A stretch of DNA of 7,344 nucleotides, taken from the NCBI GenBank assembly GCA_023432655.1, contig JAEYUK010000160.1, forward strand, positions 1 to 7,344, written 5' to 3'. Both the position numbers and the translations under genes were made by a program. The stretch is from Pseudomonadota bacterium. GTDB taxonomy: Bacteria > Bdellovibrionota > Bacteriovoracia > Bacteriovoracales > Bacteriovoracaceae. Shown here piece after piece: positions 6,045-7,344 of this stretch; within the stretch, counting starts at the first letter, position 1; every line of letters starts with the position of its first letter. The notes below the pieces were generated by a model that did not search any database, was not told the DNA's origin, and saw only the letters and a program-made list of their open reading frames with translations.

Positions 6045-7344
6045 AGGTCGTAAAACTTTTTCTTATCGTTAATCATCATGGATAAGAAAGGAGCTATTTG
6101 ATAGCGATCTGCATTCACCTCTTTAGCGAAGTTATTGAGACGTTCGGCTATCTGATCAAGTCCTTCCTGATCGGCCCACTTACAAAGCCCACCACGGAAT
6201 GGAGGGAACCCTGTTCCATAGATCATCCCAATATCCACTGTTTCGGCCTTGTCCACAATTCTGTCTGCGAAAATATAGGCCGCTTCATTAACCATTGGCA
6301 AGAAAAGCCGCATTTGTATTTCCATTTCATCTTTGCGGATCTTTTTTTGTGGAAGAAGTTTCGTAATTTCAGGATTTTTCCCGGTAACTTTCCCTTTTTC
6401 ATCATAAAGATAAAAACCTTTATTGTTTTTCTTACCTAAAAGTTTTACTTCTAATAATTTTGAAGCAAGTTCACTTGGTGTGGCCCTTTCCCCTAATCCA
6501 TCGTGCATGATCTTTCCCACTTTCACGCACACATCAAGTCCTATCTCATCCATCAGACGACAAGGCCCCATCGGCATGCCAAAATTAAGAGCGGCATCAT
6601 CTAAGTCTTCAACCGAAACACCTTCTTCAAGAAGATAAGCGGCTTCATTTAAATAAGGGGCGAGAATTCGGTTCACAAGAAAACCTGGGCCATCTTTCAC
6701 TACGATTGGTGTTTTCTTAACATCAAGAACCCATTTAACTAATGTATCGATTGTTTCTTTAGTCGCTCTTTCGTGGGAGATAATTTCGACTAAGGGCATT
6801 TTATTAACGGGATTAAAAAAATGAAGGCCAGCAAATCTGCCGGGATTTTTTAGAGCTTTACTCATTTCTTCGATAGATAGTGAAGAAGTATTACTTGTGA
6901 GTAAGCAGTCCTCTTTTACATAACTTTCTAATTCTGCGAAAACTTTTTTCTTAATCTCCATGTTCTCAACCACAGCTTCTACAACCAGGTCTACCGATTT
7001 GAAGCCTTCAAAGTTAAGTGTGGGATCAATTGAGCGCATCTTTCGATTGAACTCATCACCCGACATGCGTTTTCTCTTAACCATACCAGAGAAATTCTGT
7101 GAAGCTTGCTTAAGGCCTAATTCCAGAGCTTCCGGTGTGAGATCTTTCATCAATGGGGCCTGATTATTCTGGGCAAAAAGCCAGGCAATCCCTCCTCCCA
7201 TCACTCCAGCCCCGAGCACTGCTCCCTTTCTGACTGAAGGAAGTTTATCTTTATTTTCAAGTTTTTTAGAATTATCCGTCAGAAAGAAAATATGCTGAAG
7301 ATTTTTACTTTGTGAACTCTGTGAGAGTTCAGCGAAGGCCTCAG
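6041..7344 (-). CDS. fadJ: FadB/FadJ-type multifunctional fatty-acid oxidation enzyme, C-terminal part (3-hydroxyacyl-CoA dehydrogenase)
   Basis: The frame stays open to the window edge, so the gene continues beyond it; 433 residues are visible. A start at 7219 would be an internal GTG inside the NAD-binding motif and is wrong. The 41 codons before it read EAFAELSQSSQSKNL and HIFFLTDNSKK, the linker that joins the enoyl-CoA hydratase and dehydrogenase parts in FadB/FadJ. Visible motifs, numbered from the first complete codon, are: the Rossmann loop GAGVMGGG (44-51), NTSS, catalytic His174 in GLHFFNPV with Glu186 in PLVEII (12 apart, as in E. coli FadB), DGPGFLVNR (217-225), and GTGFPPFRGG (376-385) in the C-terminal repeat. 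This enzyme oxidises L-3-hydroxyacyl-CoA with NAD+ in beta-oxidation, normally partnered by a thiolase. The hydratase part and the thiolase gene lie outside. FadJ versus FadB is not certain. Confidence 0.9.
   Translation of the reverse strand, partial: EAFAELSQSSQSKNLQHIFFLTDNSKKLENKDKLPSVRKGAVLGAGVMGGGIAWLFAQNNQAPLMKDLTPEALELGLKQASQNFSGMVKRKRMSGDEFNRKMRSIDPTLNFEGFKSVDLVVEAVVENMEIKKKVFAELESYVKEDCLLTSNTSSLSIEEMSKALKNPGRFAGLHFFNPVNKMPLVEIISHERATKETIDTLVKWVLDVKKTPIVVKDGPGFLVNRILAPYLNEAAYLLEEGVSVEDLDDAALNFGMPMGPCRLMDEIGLDVCVKVGKIMHDGLGERATPSELASKLLEVKLLGKKNNKGFYLYDEKGKVTGKNPEITKLLPQKKIRKDEMEIQMRLFLPMVNEAAYIFADRIVDKAETVDIGMIYGTGFPPFRGGLCKWADQEGLDQIAERLNNFAKEVNADRYQIAPFLSMMINDKKKFYDL

Noticed and set aside
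6098..6439. Plus-strand open frame of 113 codons inside the fadJ-like gene
   Set aside because: It is a shadow of a strongly conserved enzyme-coding frame.
6041..7219. Free-standing 392-residue 3-hydroxyacyl-CoA dehydrogenase starting at 7219
   Set aside because: The codon at 7219 is a GTG within the Rossmann loop, and the upstream open frame encodes the typical FadB/FadJ linker, so the gene is longer and leaves the window.

Overview
The window suggests a moderately AT-rich Gram-negative bacterium. The lipoprotein-release-type permease, two exported proteins and a FadB/FadJ-type beta-oxidation enzyme imply two membranes and fatty-acid catabolism. Gene style (a secreted C1-family protease, a STAS protein, ATG/TTG starts, short intergenic gaps) would fit the Bdellovibrionota, for example Bacteriovorax/Peredibacter-like organisms. 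That placement is inference from general resemblance and has not been tested by a search.

Layout. At the left end on the minus strand lies the 5' part of a STAS-domain (anti-sigma-antagonist-like) gene (1-152, cut by the window edge). Upstream of it, also on the minus strand, is a complete rmuC (285-1424), with a long imperfect hairpin (230-281) between the two. A 94-bp divergent intergenic region (1425-1518) separates rmuC from a three-gene plus-strand block. This block holds an exported papain-like cysteine protease with a full catalytic set (1519-2520), a small exported cysteine-rich protein whose signal peptide is largely encoded inside the protease 3' end (2471-2830), and a complete tyrosine recombinase (2869-3876). 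The recombinase meets, stop codon over stop codon, a minus-strand gene of unknown function with a possible degenerate PilZ-like segment (3873-4805). Further right on the minus strand are a LolC/LolE-type FtsX-family permease (4875-6044) and the C-terminal 433 residues of a FadB/FadJ-type multifunctional beta-oxidation enzyme (6041-7344, continuing past the window). The last two overlap as TTGA.

How the genes relate. The right-hand minus-strand genes look like one transcription unit running fadJ-like to permease to the unknown gene. The plus-strand trio is closely packed, and its first two members look translationally coupled. It sits as an opposite-strand block between genes of housekeeping type and ends in a recombinase, so it may be accessory, but I see no att repeats, tRNA or other mobile-element hallmark. 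The most attractive hypothesis is that the protease and the small cysteine-rich protein form a functional pair, as enzyme with inhibitor, chaperone or partner. No CRISPR array, tRNA, rRNA or insertion sequence was seen, and no stretch over 300 bases lacks a gene.
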